From assembly GCA_021324945.1 (NCBI GenBank), contig JAJPID010000063.1, positions 41,653 through 105,652 on the forward strand: a DNA stretch of 64,000 nt. The letters run 5' to 3'. Positions 35,498 through 44,787 of this stretch are shown one piece after another. Under the pieces are notes generated by a model. It was not told the DNA's origin and ran no database searches. It saw nothing but the letters and a program-made list of their open reading frames with translations. This DNA is from Lysobacterales bacterium. Lineage in GTDB: Bacteria; Pseudomonadota; Gammaproteobacteria; Xanthomonadales; Rhodanobacteraceae. The translations under genes were made by a program, and so were the position numbers. Position 1 is the stretch's first letter. Each line of letters begins with the position of its first letter.

Positions 35498-37387
35498 ATG
35501 AGCGCTATCGCTGCGGACGTACACGTGAAGCCTTCCTTGCGCACGCTCGCGCTGGGTGCCATCGGCGTGGTGTTCGGCGACATCGGCACCAGCCCGCTGT
35601 ATACGATGGGCGAAGTGTTCAGCGCGAAATATGGGCTCAGTGTGTCGCAGGCCAGCGTGATGGGCGTGCTGTCGCTGATCTTCTGGGAGCTGCTGCTGGT
35701 GGTCACGCTGAAATACGTGATCTTCATCATGCGCGCCGACAACAAAGGCGAAGGCGGCATCATGGCACTGATGGCGCTGGCGCAACGCAGCGTGCGCGGC
35801 GAACGGCGCCTGCGCTGGCTGATCGCGGTGCTGGCGATCTTCGGCGCGTCACTGTTCTACGGCGACGGCGTGATCACGCCAGCGATCTCGGTACTTGGTG
35901 CGGTGGAAGGCGTCAAGGTGATCGAACCTTCTCTCGCCCGATGGATCGTGCCGATCAGCGTGGCGATCCTGCTGCTGCTGTTTTTCGTGCAACGGCGTGG
36001 CACGGCCGGCATCGGCGCGGTATTCGGCCCGGTGATGTGCGTGTGGTTTCTCGTGATCGCGTTACTGGGCCTGCACTACATCTTGCGCGAACCGCAGGTA
36101 CTGGCGGCGCTGAATCCGGCGCACGCGGTGCAGTTTTTCATCTCGCACCGCATCGGCGCCTTCGTCGCGCTGGGCGGGGTGGTGCTGGCGATCACGGGTT
36201 GCGAAGCGCTGTATGCGGACATGGGCCATTTCGGCGCGCGTCCGATCCGACTGGCGTGGCTGCTGTTCGTGCTGCCGGCGCTGCTGCTCAACTATTTCGG
36301 ACAAGGCGCGCTGCTGCTGGCCGATCCTGGCGCGGTCAGCAATCCGTTCTATCTATTGGTGCCGCGCGCGCTGCTGGTGCCGATGATCATCCTGGCCGCG
36401 GTCGCCACGGTGATCGCTTCCCAGGCGGTGATCAGCGGCGCATTTTCGATGACCCGCGAATCGATCCAGCTCGGCTACGCACCGCGCATGCGCATCGTGC
36501 ACACTTCGCGCATGTTGTCCGGCCAGGTGTTCGTGCCATGGATCAACGGCATGTTGCTGGTGCTGGTAGTGCTCGCGGTGGTCGGGTTCCGATCCTCGGA
36601 GAACCTGGGCGCGGCCTACGGCATCGCGGTGACCGGCACGATGGTGGTGACGACCTTGCTTGCGCTGATCGTGATGCGCCGTCTCTGGCACTGGCCGCTG
36701 ATTGCGGTGGGCGCGGCCGGCACACTGTTCCTCGTGATCGATCTGTCGCTGTTCGGCGCCAATCTGATCAAGGTCGAGCACGGCGGCTGGTTCCCGCTGG
36801 TGCTGGGCCTGCTGGTCTTCATCGTGATGACGACCTGGCGGCGTGGCCGCGAACTGCTGTTGCGCGAATTGCGGCAATCGGGATTGCCGCTGGATTCCTT
36901 CATCGCCAGCATCGCAGAGCATCCGCCGCAACGCGTGCCGGGCACCGCGGTATTTCTGACCGCCAACATCAGCGCCGTGCCGCATGCGCTTCTTCACAGC
37001 CTCAAGCACTACAAGGTGCTGCACGAGCGCAATGTGATCCTGAGTGTGGAAACGCTGGATACCCCGCTGGCGGAAAGCGGGGAACGCATCGAGCTGAGCG
37101 ATCTTGGGGCTGCGTTTTACGCGCTGACGCTGCGTTTCGGGTTCGCAGAGAATCAGGACGTTCCAAGTGCGCTCGCGGCTTGCGCCACGCAAGGCATGCG
37201 CTTCGACATGATGGACACGACGTTCTTCCTCTCGCGCGAAACCATCGTCGCCAGTCATCGCGCCGGTATGGCGGTGTGGCGCGACAAACTGTTCGCGCTG
37301 ATGGCACGCAACGCGCTCGCCGCCACCGCCTACTTCCGCATTCCCGGGAATCGGTTGGTGGAACTGGGGACGCAGGTGGAGATCTGA
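35498..37387 (+). CDS. kup: Kup-type potassium transporter (second copy)
   Basis: 629 residues with GGAG upstream of the ATG. It is a paralogue of the preceding gene, with signature GAIGVVFGDIGTSPLYTMGE, FIMRADNKGEGGIMALM, FYGDGVITPAISVLGAVEG, about 12 TM helices and a soluble C-terminus ending in the same RLVELGTQVEI as the first copy (RLIELGTQVEI). The N-terminal polar extension is shorter. The tandem arrangement implies duplication; the two are clearly diverged throughout, so the event is not recent. Confidence 0.95.
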   Translation: MSAIAADVHVKPSLRTLALGAIGVVFGDIGTSPLYTMGEVFSAKYGLSVSQASVMGVLSLIFWELLLVVTLKYVIFIMRADNKGEGGIMALMALAQRSVRGERRLRWLIAVLAIFGASLFYGDGVITPAISVLGAVEGVKVIEPSLARWIVPISVAILLLLFFVQRRGTAGIGAVFGPVMCVWFLVIALLGLHYILREPQVLAALNPAHAVQFFISHRIGAFVALGGVVLAITGCEALYADMGHFGARPIRLAWLLFVLPALLLNYFGQGALLLADPGAVSNPFYLLVPRALLVPMIILAAVATVIASQAVISGAFSMTRESIQLGYAPRMRIVHTSRMLSGQVFVPWINGMLLVLVVLAVVGFRSSENLGAAYGIAVTGTMVVTTLLALIVMRRLWHWPLIAVGAAGTLFLVIDLSLFGANLIKVEHGGWFPLVLGLLVFIVMTTWRRGRELLLRELRQSGLPLDSFIASIAEHPPQRVPGTAVFLTANISAVPHALLHSLKHYKVLHERNVILSVETLDTPLAESGERIELSDLGAAFYALTLRFGFAENQDVPSALAACATQGMRFDMMDTTFFLSRETIVASHRAGMAVWRDKLFALMARNALAATAYFRIPGNRLVELGTQVEI

Positions 37388-37388
37388 T

Positions 37389-37452
37389 GTGAGTGGTGAG
37401 TAGTGAGTCGAAAAAGCTTCGGCCTCGGATTACTCACAACTCACTACTCACC
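37389..37452. repeat. Heptamer word-repeat palindrome (copy f, clearest example)
   Basis: The left arm is GTGAGTG, GTGAGTA, GTGAGT (37389-37408). The right arm (37431-37452), on the minus strand, is GTGAGTA, GTGAGTT, GTGAGTA. The arms match at 18 of 20 positions, with the differences at the seventh base of a word. A small inner hairpin (AAGC-TTCGGCC) occupies the loop. It begins 1 bp after the stop of the second kup gene. Confidence 0.8.
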
Positions 37453-37474
37453 GCTTTCCGGCATAATCCCTCGC

Positions 37475-38517
<1,043 letters not shown>

Positions 38518-38521
<4 letters not shown>

Positions 38522-38961
38522 CCAGCGCAGTTCAACCGATATTCAGTTGGCGGCTAAGGGTGTATTGGGAAGATACGGATGCTGGCGGCGTGGTGTATCA
38601 CGCGGGCTACTTGCGGTTTCTGGAGCGCGCGCGCACTGAATGGTTGCGTGCGCGGGGTTTGGGGCAGACGGAATTGCGCGAGGGTCTCGGTGTGCTGTTC
38701 GTGGTGCGCGAGATCGACGTGGCATTCGACAAGCCGGCTCGGTTGGACGACGAACTGGATGCGACGGTACAGCTTGCGCAGCGGCGCAGCGCGAGCCTCG
38801 AACTGCAACAGACGTTGCGCCGCGTGCCCGATGGCGAAATCCTGACGCGCGCGCAGGTGCGCGTGGCGTGCATCGATGCGCAGACGTGGCAGCCGCGGCG
38901 CATTCCGGATGAAGTGACAAGTTTGATTGAAATTGACGAGTCTCAAATCCGTTCGTCCTGA
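38518..38961 (+). CDS. ybgC: YbgC-family acyl-CoA thioesterase (Tol-Pal system associated)
   Basis: 147 residues. The GTG at 38518 overlaps the ruvB stop (GTGA) with GGGG upstream. The hot-dog fold shows the 4-hydroxybenzoyl-CoA thioesterase signature around [20 protein letters not shown], with the catalytic Asp in TDAGG, and [16 protein letters not shown] downstream. YbgC hydrolyses short-chain or ACP-linked acyl thioesters and is the usual first gene of the tol-pal operon. The last codons (RSS-stop) lie in the palindrome that follows. Confidence 0.92.
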
Positions 38962-39025
38962 GGTATCGAAGGGCGAACGGCAAATGCCGAAAACCGTTCG
39001 GGGTTCGATAGCTCAACAGGAACGG
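38949..39025. repeat. REP-like palindrome between ybgC and tolQ
   Basis: The arms 38949-38980 and 38994-39025 are near-perfect inverted repeats (CCGTTCGTCCTGAG...TATCGAAGGGCGAACGG against CCGTTCGGGGTTCGATA...CAACAGGAACGG) with a 13-base loop. The sequence resembles the widely scattered TCGAAGG-type intergenic repeats of many proteobacteria. It overlaps the ybgC stop and is of a different kind from the heptamer palindromes. Confidence 0.7.
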
Positions 39026-39056
39026 ATGTTCAAGGCTCCAGCCGATAAGGAAGCGC

Positions 39057-39743
39057 ATGAACGGTGAACTCAATATCCTCGACCTCGTGCTGCACGCCAG
39101 CCTGCCGGTGAAGCTGGTGCTGCTGATCCTGGTGATTTTCTCGTTCGCATCGTGGGTGATCATCTTTCGCAAGTGGGCGATGCTGGATGCGGCCACGCGC
39201 GATGCCGATGCGTTCGAACAGCGCTTCTGGTCGGGCGCCGATCTGTCCGCACTATTCCGCGAGGTGACTGCGCGCGGCGAAGATGCCGGCGGGCTGGCGA
39301 GCGTGTTCGAAGCGGGGTTCCGCGAATTCGTGCGTCAGCGGCAGCGACGCAGCGCCGACCCGCGCGCGGTGCTGGAGGCCAGTGAACGCGCGATGCGCGT
39401 CTCGGGCACGCGCGAGGTCGACAAGTTGGAGCACAATCTCGAGTTTCTCGCCAATGTCGGATCGATCAGTCCGTACGTCGGATTGTTCGGCACCGTGTGG
39501 GGCATCATGGTCGCGTTCCAGGGACTGGGTTCCATCAAGGAAGCGACGATCGCGATGGTCGCGCCGGGCATCTCCGAAGCATTGGTCGCCACCGCGATGG
39601 GCCTCTTCGCGGCGATCCCGGCGGTGTGGGCGTACAACCGTTATTCGACGCGGCTGGAACGCATCACCGTGCGTTTCGACACGTTCCAAGAGGAATTTTC
39701 TTCGATCCTGCACCGGCAGATCCTTGCCGACGAGCACGCCTAG
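39057..39743 (+). CDS. tolQ: Tol-Pal system protein TolQ
   Basis: 228 residues, inner-membrane proton-channel subunit (ExbB/MotA family). Three TM helices (about 15-37, 130-152, 165-187), with GLFGTVWGIMVAFQGLGS and the Gly/Ala-rich ISEALVATAMGLFAAIPAV in the last two. AAGGA precedes the ATG. With TolR it energises TolA for outer-membrane constriction during division. Confidence 0.97.
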   Translation: MNGELNILDLVLHASLPVKLVLLILVIFSFASWVIIFRKWAMLDAATRDADAFEQRFWSGADLSALFREVTARGEDAGGLASVFEAGFREFVRQRQRRSADPRAVLEASERAMRVSGTREVDKLEHNLEFLANVGSISPYVGLFGTVWGIMVAFQGLGSIKEATIAMVAPGISEALVATAMGLFAAIPAVWAYNRYSTRLERITVRFDTFQEEFSSILHRQILADEHA

Positions 39744-39758
39744 AACCGGTCACGATCC

Positions 39759-40196
39759 ATGCAACCGCTGCGAACGCGCAAACGCCGCAAGCTCAAGGCC
39801 GAGATCAACGTCGTTCCCTATATCGACGTGATGCTGGTGCTGCTGATCATCTTCATGGTGACCGCGCCGCTGTTGAACCTCGGCGTGGACATCCATCTGC
39901 CGCAGTCGGCGGCGAAAGCGCTGCATGACGAGAAACAGCCGGTGCTGGTCAGCGTCAAGAAGGACGGTTCGCTGTATCTCACGCTGTCGGGAGGCAAGCG
40001 CGAACCGATCGATGCGGACGCGCTAAAGACGAAAGTCTCCGCGTTCGTGAAGGAGAATCCGCAGGTGCCGGTGCTCATCGGCGGCGACGTGGACGCCGAT
40101 TACGGCAAGGTCTATCAGGCCATGGTGCTGCTGCAGCAGGCCGGCGTGCCCAAAGTCGGACTGATGAGCCAGCCGGTGCAAACGCAGAAGCAATGA
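39759..40196 (+). CDS. tolR: Tol-Pal system protein TolR
   Basis: 145 residues (ExbD family). A basic N-terminus (RTRKRRKLKAEINVVPYIDV) leads into one TM helix (about 20-40) whose Asp in YIDVMLVLLIIF is the proton-path residue. The periplasmic domain follows, with VSVKKDGSLYLTLSG. It starts 15 bp after tolQ. Confidence 0.96.
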   Translation: MQPLRTRKRRKLKAEINVVPYIDVMLVLLIIFMVTAPLLNLGVDIHLPQSAAKALHDEKQPVLVSVKKDGSLYLTLSGGKREPIDADALKTKVSAFVKENPQVPVLIGGDVDADYGKVYQAMVLLQQAGVPKVGLMSQPVQTQKQ

Positions 40197-40218
40197 GTCG
40201 CCCTGTGCCGTTCTTCTG

Positions 40219-40266
40219 CCCCCTTCAGTCAAGGGGGCGATCAAGCCTCATGAAGCGAGGTTTGAT
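40219..40266 (+). promoter_or_regulatory. Two consecutive hairpins between tolR and tolA
   Basis: Stem 1 is CCCCCTT-CAGTC-AAGGGGG (40219-40237). Stem 2 is ATCAAGCCTC-ATGAAGC-GAGGTTTGAT with one mismatch (40240-40266). Neither has a following T run. They occupy the unusually long 137-bp gap inside the tol operon and may shape mRNA stability or the TolA:TolR ratio. Confidence 0.5.
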
Positions 40267-40333
40267 GGAGGTTGTGGAAGCATGACAGTGCCGGTTCGAG
40301 CGATAGTGAGTCAGGCTGTTCAAGACCTCGCCT

Positions 40334-41251
40334 ATGGAAAGCCGTGAGGCCACAGTGCGCGCGGTGATCCTGTCCGCGCTGCTGCACATCTGCATCGTCG
40401 GATTTCTGGCGCTGGCGATGCTCAACTGCGCGGATTGGCAAGGCATCGCCGATTTCCTGCACCTGCCGAACCCGGTGACCTGCGCCAAACCGATCCAGTT
40501 GGCGGGCCCGGTAATCGAAGCCACCTTGGTCGGGCCGGTCGGCGCGCCGCCGCCTAGGCACAGCAAGCGCGCGCAGCCGGCCAATCCGCCGCCGCAACAA
40601 CGCGAACTGCCCAAACCAGAATTACCCAAGCCCGCGCCGGTGAAAGTGTTGCCGCCGCCGCCGCAACATCCCGATATCAAGGATCAGGAAAAGATCGCCG
40701 ATCTCGCGCAACAGCAAGCCGAGCAACAGAAAGCGCAGGAAGAAAAGGAAAAACAGCGCATGGCCGAGCTGACGCGCGAACAGGAAGCCGATCGGATCCT
40801 GAAACAGCTCGCGCAGATCAAGGCGCAACGCGAGGCGGCCGAGAAGCAGATCAAGCTGGCGCAGCAGCGCGCGCAGCAATTGGCCGATCTGAAGAACACG
40901 CCCGAGTTGCCCGATGCCAACGACACCGTGCCGCCGGCCAAGCAGGCGATGACCGGGCAGAACGGGCAAGATACCAGCGCATATCAGGCAGCATTGCAGA
41001 ACGCGATCACGCCCAACTGGCTGCGCCCGGACAATATTGCGGACGGCACGGTCTGTCCGGTGGAAATCATCCAGATACCCGGTGGTCAGGTGATTTCTGC
41101 CAAAGTTCTGCCGACTTGCCACATGGACGAAGCGGGCAGGCACTCCGTCGAGGCCGCGGTACTGCGCTCTTCGCCCTTGCCCTACAAGGGATTCGAAAAG
41201 GAGTTCCAGCGCGACATCCTTTTCAATTTCACAGTGACCTCTTCACAATGA
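40334..41251 (+). CDS. tolA: Cell envelope protein TolA
   Basis: 305 residues. One N-terminal TM helix (about 11-31) contains the Ser-His pair of the TolQR contact (LSALLHICIVG). The long domain II (about 110-205) is an Ala/Gln/Glu/Lys-rich helix (AEQQKAQEEKEKQRMAELT). Domain III (about 215-305) is the compact TolA C-domain with two Cys (TVCPVEIIQI; LPTCHMDEAGRHSVEAAV). It spans the periplasm to reach Pal and TolB. A Pro-rich stretch (50-110) separates TM and helix. Confidence 0.93.
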   Translation: MESREATVRAVILSALLHICIVGFLALAMLNCADWQGIADFLHLPNPVTCAKPIQLAGPVIEATLVGPVGAPPPRHSKRAQPANPPPQQRELPKPELPKPAPVKVLPPPPQHPDIKDQEKIADLAQQQAEQQKAQEEKEKQRMAELTREQEADRILKQLAQIKAQREAAEKQIKLAQQRAQQLADLKNTPELPDANDTVPPAKQAMTGQNGQDTSAYQAALQNAITPNWLRPDNIADGTVCPVEIIQIPGGQVISAKVLPTCHMDEAGRHSVEAAVLRSSPLPYKGFEKEFQRDILFNFTVTSSQ

Positions 41252-41264
41252 TGGATCGACGATC

Positions 41265-42578
41265 ATGCGAAACCCCCGACTTCTTCTTGCCTTCCTAATG
41301 TTCGTCTGCGCCGGGCTGTTCGCCACGCAAACGCAGGCGCAGGGCCTGACCGTGCAGATCGTCAACGGCGTGCCCTCGGCGATTCCAATCACCGTGGTGC
41401 CATTCGGGCAGAGCGCCGGGCCGCCGCCTTCCGTAGACATCGCCGACGTGGTCAGCATGGATTTGAACCGCTGCGGCAAATTCCGCGCGCTGCCCAAGAG
41501 CGAAATCGTCGAAACGCCCACCGTTGGTGGCGAGATCAAGTTCCCGACGTGGCAGCAGTTGAAACAGGACTACATCGTGGTCGGCAAGACCAGCGACGCC
41601 GGCAATGGCGCGCTGCGCGCGGACTTCGAATTGTGGGACGTCAACAGGCAGCAACGATTGCTCGGCCTGTCGATCACCGGACAGGGCAGCGACCTGCGCC
41701 GCGTGGCGCACCAGATCGCCGATCAGATCTACCAGAAGATCATCGGCGTGCGCGGCGCGTTCGACACGCGCATCGCCTACGTCACCGCGGTCGGCACCGG
41801 CAACAACTCGCAATACTCACTGATCATCGCCGATTCCGATGGTTACAACCCGCAGACGGTGGTGCGTTCGCGCGAGCCGCTGCTGTCGCCGGCCTGGTCG
41901 CCGGACGGCAGCAAGATCGCCTACGTTTCCTTCGAGCATGGCGATTCGGCCATCTATCTGCAGGATGTCACCACCGGTGCCCGCCGGCTGCTTTCCAACA
42001 AGCGCGGCATCAACGGCGCGCCGAAGTTCTCGCCCGACGGCCGGCGACTGGCGCTGTCGCTGTCATTCGAGGGCAATCCCGAGATCTATGTGATGGATCT
42101 GGGCAGCGGCGCGTTGACGCGCATTACCGACAACCTCGCCATCGATACCGAACCGGAGTGGACCCCGGACGGCGCCAATATCGTTTTCACCTCGGATCGT
42201 TCCGGCAAACCGCAGTTGTACGAGGTTTCGGCCAGCGGCGGCGCGGCGCAGCGGCTGACTTTCCAGGGCCAGTACAACGCCGATGCCTCGATCAGCTATG
42301 ACGGCAACCAGATCGCAATGGTGCAGGGCAACGGAAACGTGTATCGTATTGCAATCATGGACAAGAGCCTGGGCGGCCAGGTGCGGTTTGTCTCCCCGGG
42401 CAACCTGGACGAATCGCCGAGTTTTGCGCCCAACGCCAGCATGCTGCTGTATGCCTCCACCGAAGGTCCGCACGGCGTCTTGTATGCGGTGTCGGATGAC
42501 GGCCGCGTGCGCCAGCGCCTGGTGTTGAGCGACGGCGACGTACGCGAGCCGGCCTGGGGCCCGTATCGGCAGCATTGA
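41265..42578 (+). CDS. tolB: Tol-Pal system protein TolB
   Basis: 437 residues with a signal peptide (cleavage near TQAQ-G). An N-terminal alpha/beta domain (about 25-165) is followed by a six-bladed beta propeller with WD-like PD40 motifs: SPAWSPDGSKIAYVSFE, KFSPDGRRLALSLSFEG, EPEWTPDGANIVFTSDRSGK. TolB is periplasmic and binds Pal and TolA. It starts 13 bp after tolA. Confidence 0.96.
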   Translation: MRNPRLLLAFLMFVCAGLFATQTQAQGLTVQIVNGVPSAIPITVVPFGQSAGPPPSVDIADVVSMDLNRCGKFRALPKSEIVETPTVGGEIKFPTWQQLKQDYIVVGKTSDAGNGALRADFELWDVNRQQRLLGLSITGQGSDLRRVAHQIADQIYQKIIGVRGAFDTRIAYVTAVGTGNNSQYSLIIADSDGYNPQTVVRSREPLLSPAWSPDGSKIAYVSFEHGDSAIYLQDVTTGARRLLSNKRGINGAPKFSPDGRRLALSLSFEGNPEIYVMDLGSGALTRITDNLAIDTEPEWTPDGANIVFTSDRSGKPQLYEVSASGGAAQRLTFQGQYNADASISYDGNQIAMVQGNGNVYRIAIMDKSLGGQVRFVSPGNLDESPSFAPNASMLLYASTEGPHGVLYAVSDDGRVRQRLVLSDGDVREPAWGPYRQH

Positions 42579-42676
42579 CGGATGCACGCACGCATGAATC
42601 GGCAGTACGCAGGTTTTGATCGAAACACAAGAAATCCAAATCGATTGATCCACTCGTTCAAGAAGAAGGAATCGCC

Positions 42677-43186
42677 ATGAACGCTACCGCTCGCATCACC
42701 CTTGCAGCCCTGTTGTGCGTGGGCCTCGCCGCCTGCGCCAAGAAGCAGGAAGTGAAAGCGCCGCCGCCGGAATCCGGCCCGCCGGTCAGCACCGAAACCA
42801 CCACCACGGCCGGAGCCTACACGCCCGCCGATCTGGACACCGACGCTTGCCTGCGTCAGCGCGTGATCTATTTCGACTTCGACAAGGACGTGATCAAGCC
42901 GGAGTTCCAGCAGATCATCGCCTGCCACGCCAAGTACCTGCGCGACCGTCCGATGGCGCGCATGACGCTCGAAGGCAACACCGACGAGCGCGGCACGCGC
43001 GAATACAACCTCGGGTTGGGCGAGCGCCGCGGCAACGCGGTGATGAGCGCGCTGGAAGCCGACGGTGGCCAGGCCTCGCAGATGAACGTGGTGTCCTATG
43101 GCGAGGAGCGCCCGGTGTGCCGCGAACACAACGAGGATTGCTGGTCCAAGAACCGTCGCGTCGAAATCGTCTACACCGCCAAGTGA
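42677..43186 (+). CDS. pal: Peptidoglycan-associated lipoprotein Pal
   Basis: 169 residues. The lipobox GLAAC gives Cys20; a Pro/Thr-rich linker (about 22-55) follows, then an OmpA-like domain: VIYFDFDKDVIKPEFQ, MTLEGNTDERGTREYNLGLG with the Asp and Arg that bind diaminopimelate, and WSKNRRVEIVY. It anchors the outer membrane to peptidoglycan. Its start is 98 bp after tolB with AGAAGGA as ribosome site. Confidence 0.96.
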   Translation: MNATARITLAALLCVGLAACAKKQEVKAPPPESGPPVSTETTTTAGAYTPADLDTDACLRQRVIYFDFDKDVIKPEFQQIIACHAKYLRDRPMARMTLEGNTDERGTREYNLGLGERRGNAVMSALEADGGQASQMNVVSYGEERPVCREHNEDCWSKNRRVEIVYTAK

Positions 43187-43202
43187 TCAAAACGGTTCGT
43201 AG

Positions 43203-44039
43203 ATGATCTTGCGCAGGTTGCGTTTCGGCAAAGCGCTTGGAATTACGGCGGCGGTCGCGTTGGTGATCGCCGCCCTTTCCGCCAACGCGCAAACGTTGAG
43301 CCTGGCAGAACGCGTCGCACGCCTGGAACAGCAGCAGGCGCAGCAGCAATCGCAAGGCGGCGGCGTCAGCCTGGTCAATCAGGTGCAGGATCTGCAATCG
43401 CAACTGCAGCAGATGCAAGGCCAGATCGAGGAGCTGCAACACCAGGTGCAGCAATTGCAGCAGCAGAACAAGGATCAGTATCTCGATCTGGATTCGCGCG
43501 TCGGCAAACTGGAAGGCAAAGCCGCCCCCGCGCCCTCGTCTCCTGCGAGCGCAGGTGCGTCAACGATCGCGGGCGCACCTGCGGGACCGGCTTCCAGCGC
43601 GCCGCCTTCGTCGTCCGCATCAACGGCCACGCCAGCTGGGCCGCCCGGCGCGGAAGAACAGTCCGCCTACAACGCTGCATTCAAATCATTGCAGAGCGGG
43701 GATTATGTCGCCGCCGCGCGCGGCTTTCGTGCATTCACCCAGAAATATCCGCAGAGCGCGCTCGCGCCGAATGCCTACTACTGGTTGGGCGAGTCGTATT
43801 ACGTCACGCAGAACTACTCCGTCTCGCTGGAGACTTTTCAGAGCCTGCTGAAGGATTATCCTAAAAGCGAGAAGGCGCCCGACGCGCTGTTGAAGGTCGG
43901 TTATTGCCAGGCCGAGATGAAGAAATACGGCGAAGCGCAGGCGACGCTGACCGCGGTCATCAAGAAATACCCGGGCACCACGGTCGCACGGCTCGCGCAG
44001 AGCCGGCTGAAGTCGATCAAGCTGCAAACCGCAAAATAG
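43203..44039 (+). CDS. cpoB: Cell division coordinator CpoB
   Basis: 278 residues with a signal peptide (about 1-29). The N-terminal coiled coil (about 33-100) is Gln-rich (ERVARLEQQQAQQQSQGGG). A Ser/Ala/Pro linker separates it from three TPR-like repeats (YNAAFKSLQSGDYVAAARGF; NAYYWLGESYYVTQNYSVSL; LLKVGYCQAEMKKYGEAQA). CpoB links Tol-Pal to PBP1b during constriction, and mrcB is in the same window though 31 kb away. It follows pal by 16 bp. Confidence 0.94.
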   Translation: MILRRLRFGKALGITAAVALVIAALSANAQTLSLAERVARLEQQQAQQQSQGGGVSLVNQVQDLQSQLQQMQGQIEELQHQVQQLQQQNKDQYLDLDSRVGKLEGKAAPAPSSPASAGASTIAGAPAGPASSAPPSSSASTATPAGPPGAEEQSAYNAAFKSLQSGDYVAAARGFRAFTQKYPQSALAPNAYYWLGESYYVTQNYSVSLETFQSLLKDYPKSEKAPDALLKVGYCQAEMKKYGEAQATLTAVIKKYPGTTVARLAQSRLKSIKLQTAK

Positions 44040-44116
44040 AGCGGGCTTTGCCGCCGGCTCGTGGCGGATGCCCTGGATTCGAAATTCCTCTTCTCGGCTT
44101 CCAAGATTCCCTCGAT

Positions 44117-44787
44117 ATGTCGGTTCAGCCCGCGCAAACTGAGGCAATACAGCGCCTGCGCGTCACTGAAATTTTTCATTCGATTCAAGGCGAAGCCGAT
44201 GCGGTCGGCTGGCCGACGGTGTTCGTGCGTTTGACCGGGTGCCGCTGCGCTGCTCCTGGTGCGACACGGCCTATGCATTCGAGGGCGGCCAGTGGCGCGG
44301 GATCGATTCGATTCTTGATGAAGTGCGCGCTTACGGTGCACGGCATGTATGTGTCACCGGCGGCGAGCCGCTGGCGCAGAGGCGCTGTCTCGATTTGCTG
44401 GCGTGCCTGTGCGATGCGGGTTTCGACGTCTCATTGGAAACTTCCGGCGCGCTGGATGTTTCGCAAGTCGATCCGCGCGTGCGGCGCGTGGTGGATATCA
44501 AGGCGCCGGGTTCGGGCGAATCCGCGCGCAACCGCTGGGACAATCTCCGACATCTGACTTCACGCGATCAATTGAAATTCGTGCTGGCCGATCGCGCCGA
44601 TTACGACTGGGCCGCTGCGATGTTGCGCGAACGGGATTTGCCTTCGCGCTGCATGGTGCTCTTTTCGCCGGTGTACGGTGCTTTGGAACCGCGCGCGCTG
44701 GCCGAATGGATTCTGCAAGATCGTTTGCCGGTGCGATTGCAGGTACAACTGCACAAATACCTGTGGGGCGAGGTAGCGGGCCGATGA
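44117..44787 (+). pseudogene. queE: 7-carboxy-7-deazaguanine synthase QueE, frameshifted
   Basis: QueE is the radical-SAM enzyme of the preQ0/queuosine pathway. Residues 1-41 (MSVQPAQTEAIQRLRVTEIF to FVRLTGC) are read from ATG 44117. The continuation (PLRCSWCDTAYAFEGGQW to the stop) is one base out of frame. Joined, they give the expected GCPLRCSWC cluster motif (CxxxCxxC). The break lies in TGCC at 44240-44243, where one C is missing compared with TGCCCGCTG. Everything else is intact: [32 protein letters not shown]. The gene is thus either freshly inactivated or the victim of a sequencing or assembly error. It overlaps queC by 4 bp. Confidence 0.85.

Noticed and set aside
44230..44260. Programmed frameshifting in queE.
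   Set aside because: No slippery heptamer plus pseudoknot is evident and QueE is not known to use one; a missing C explains the break more simply.
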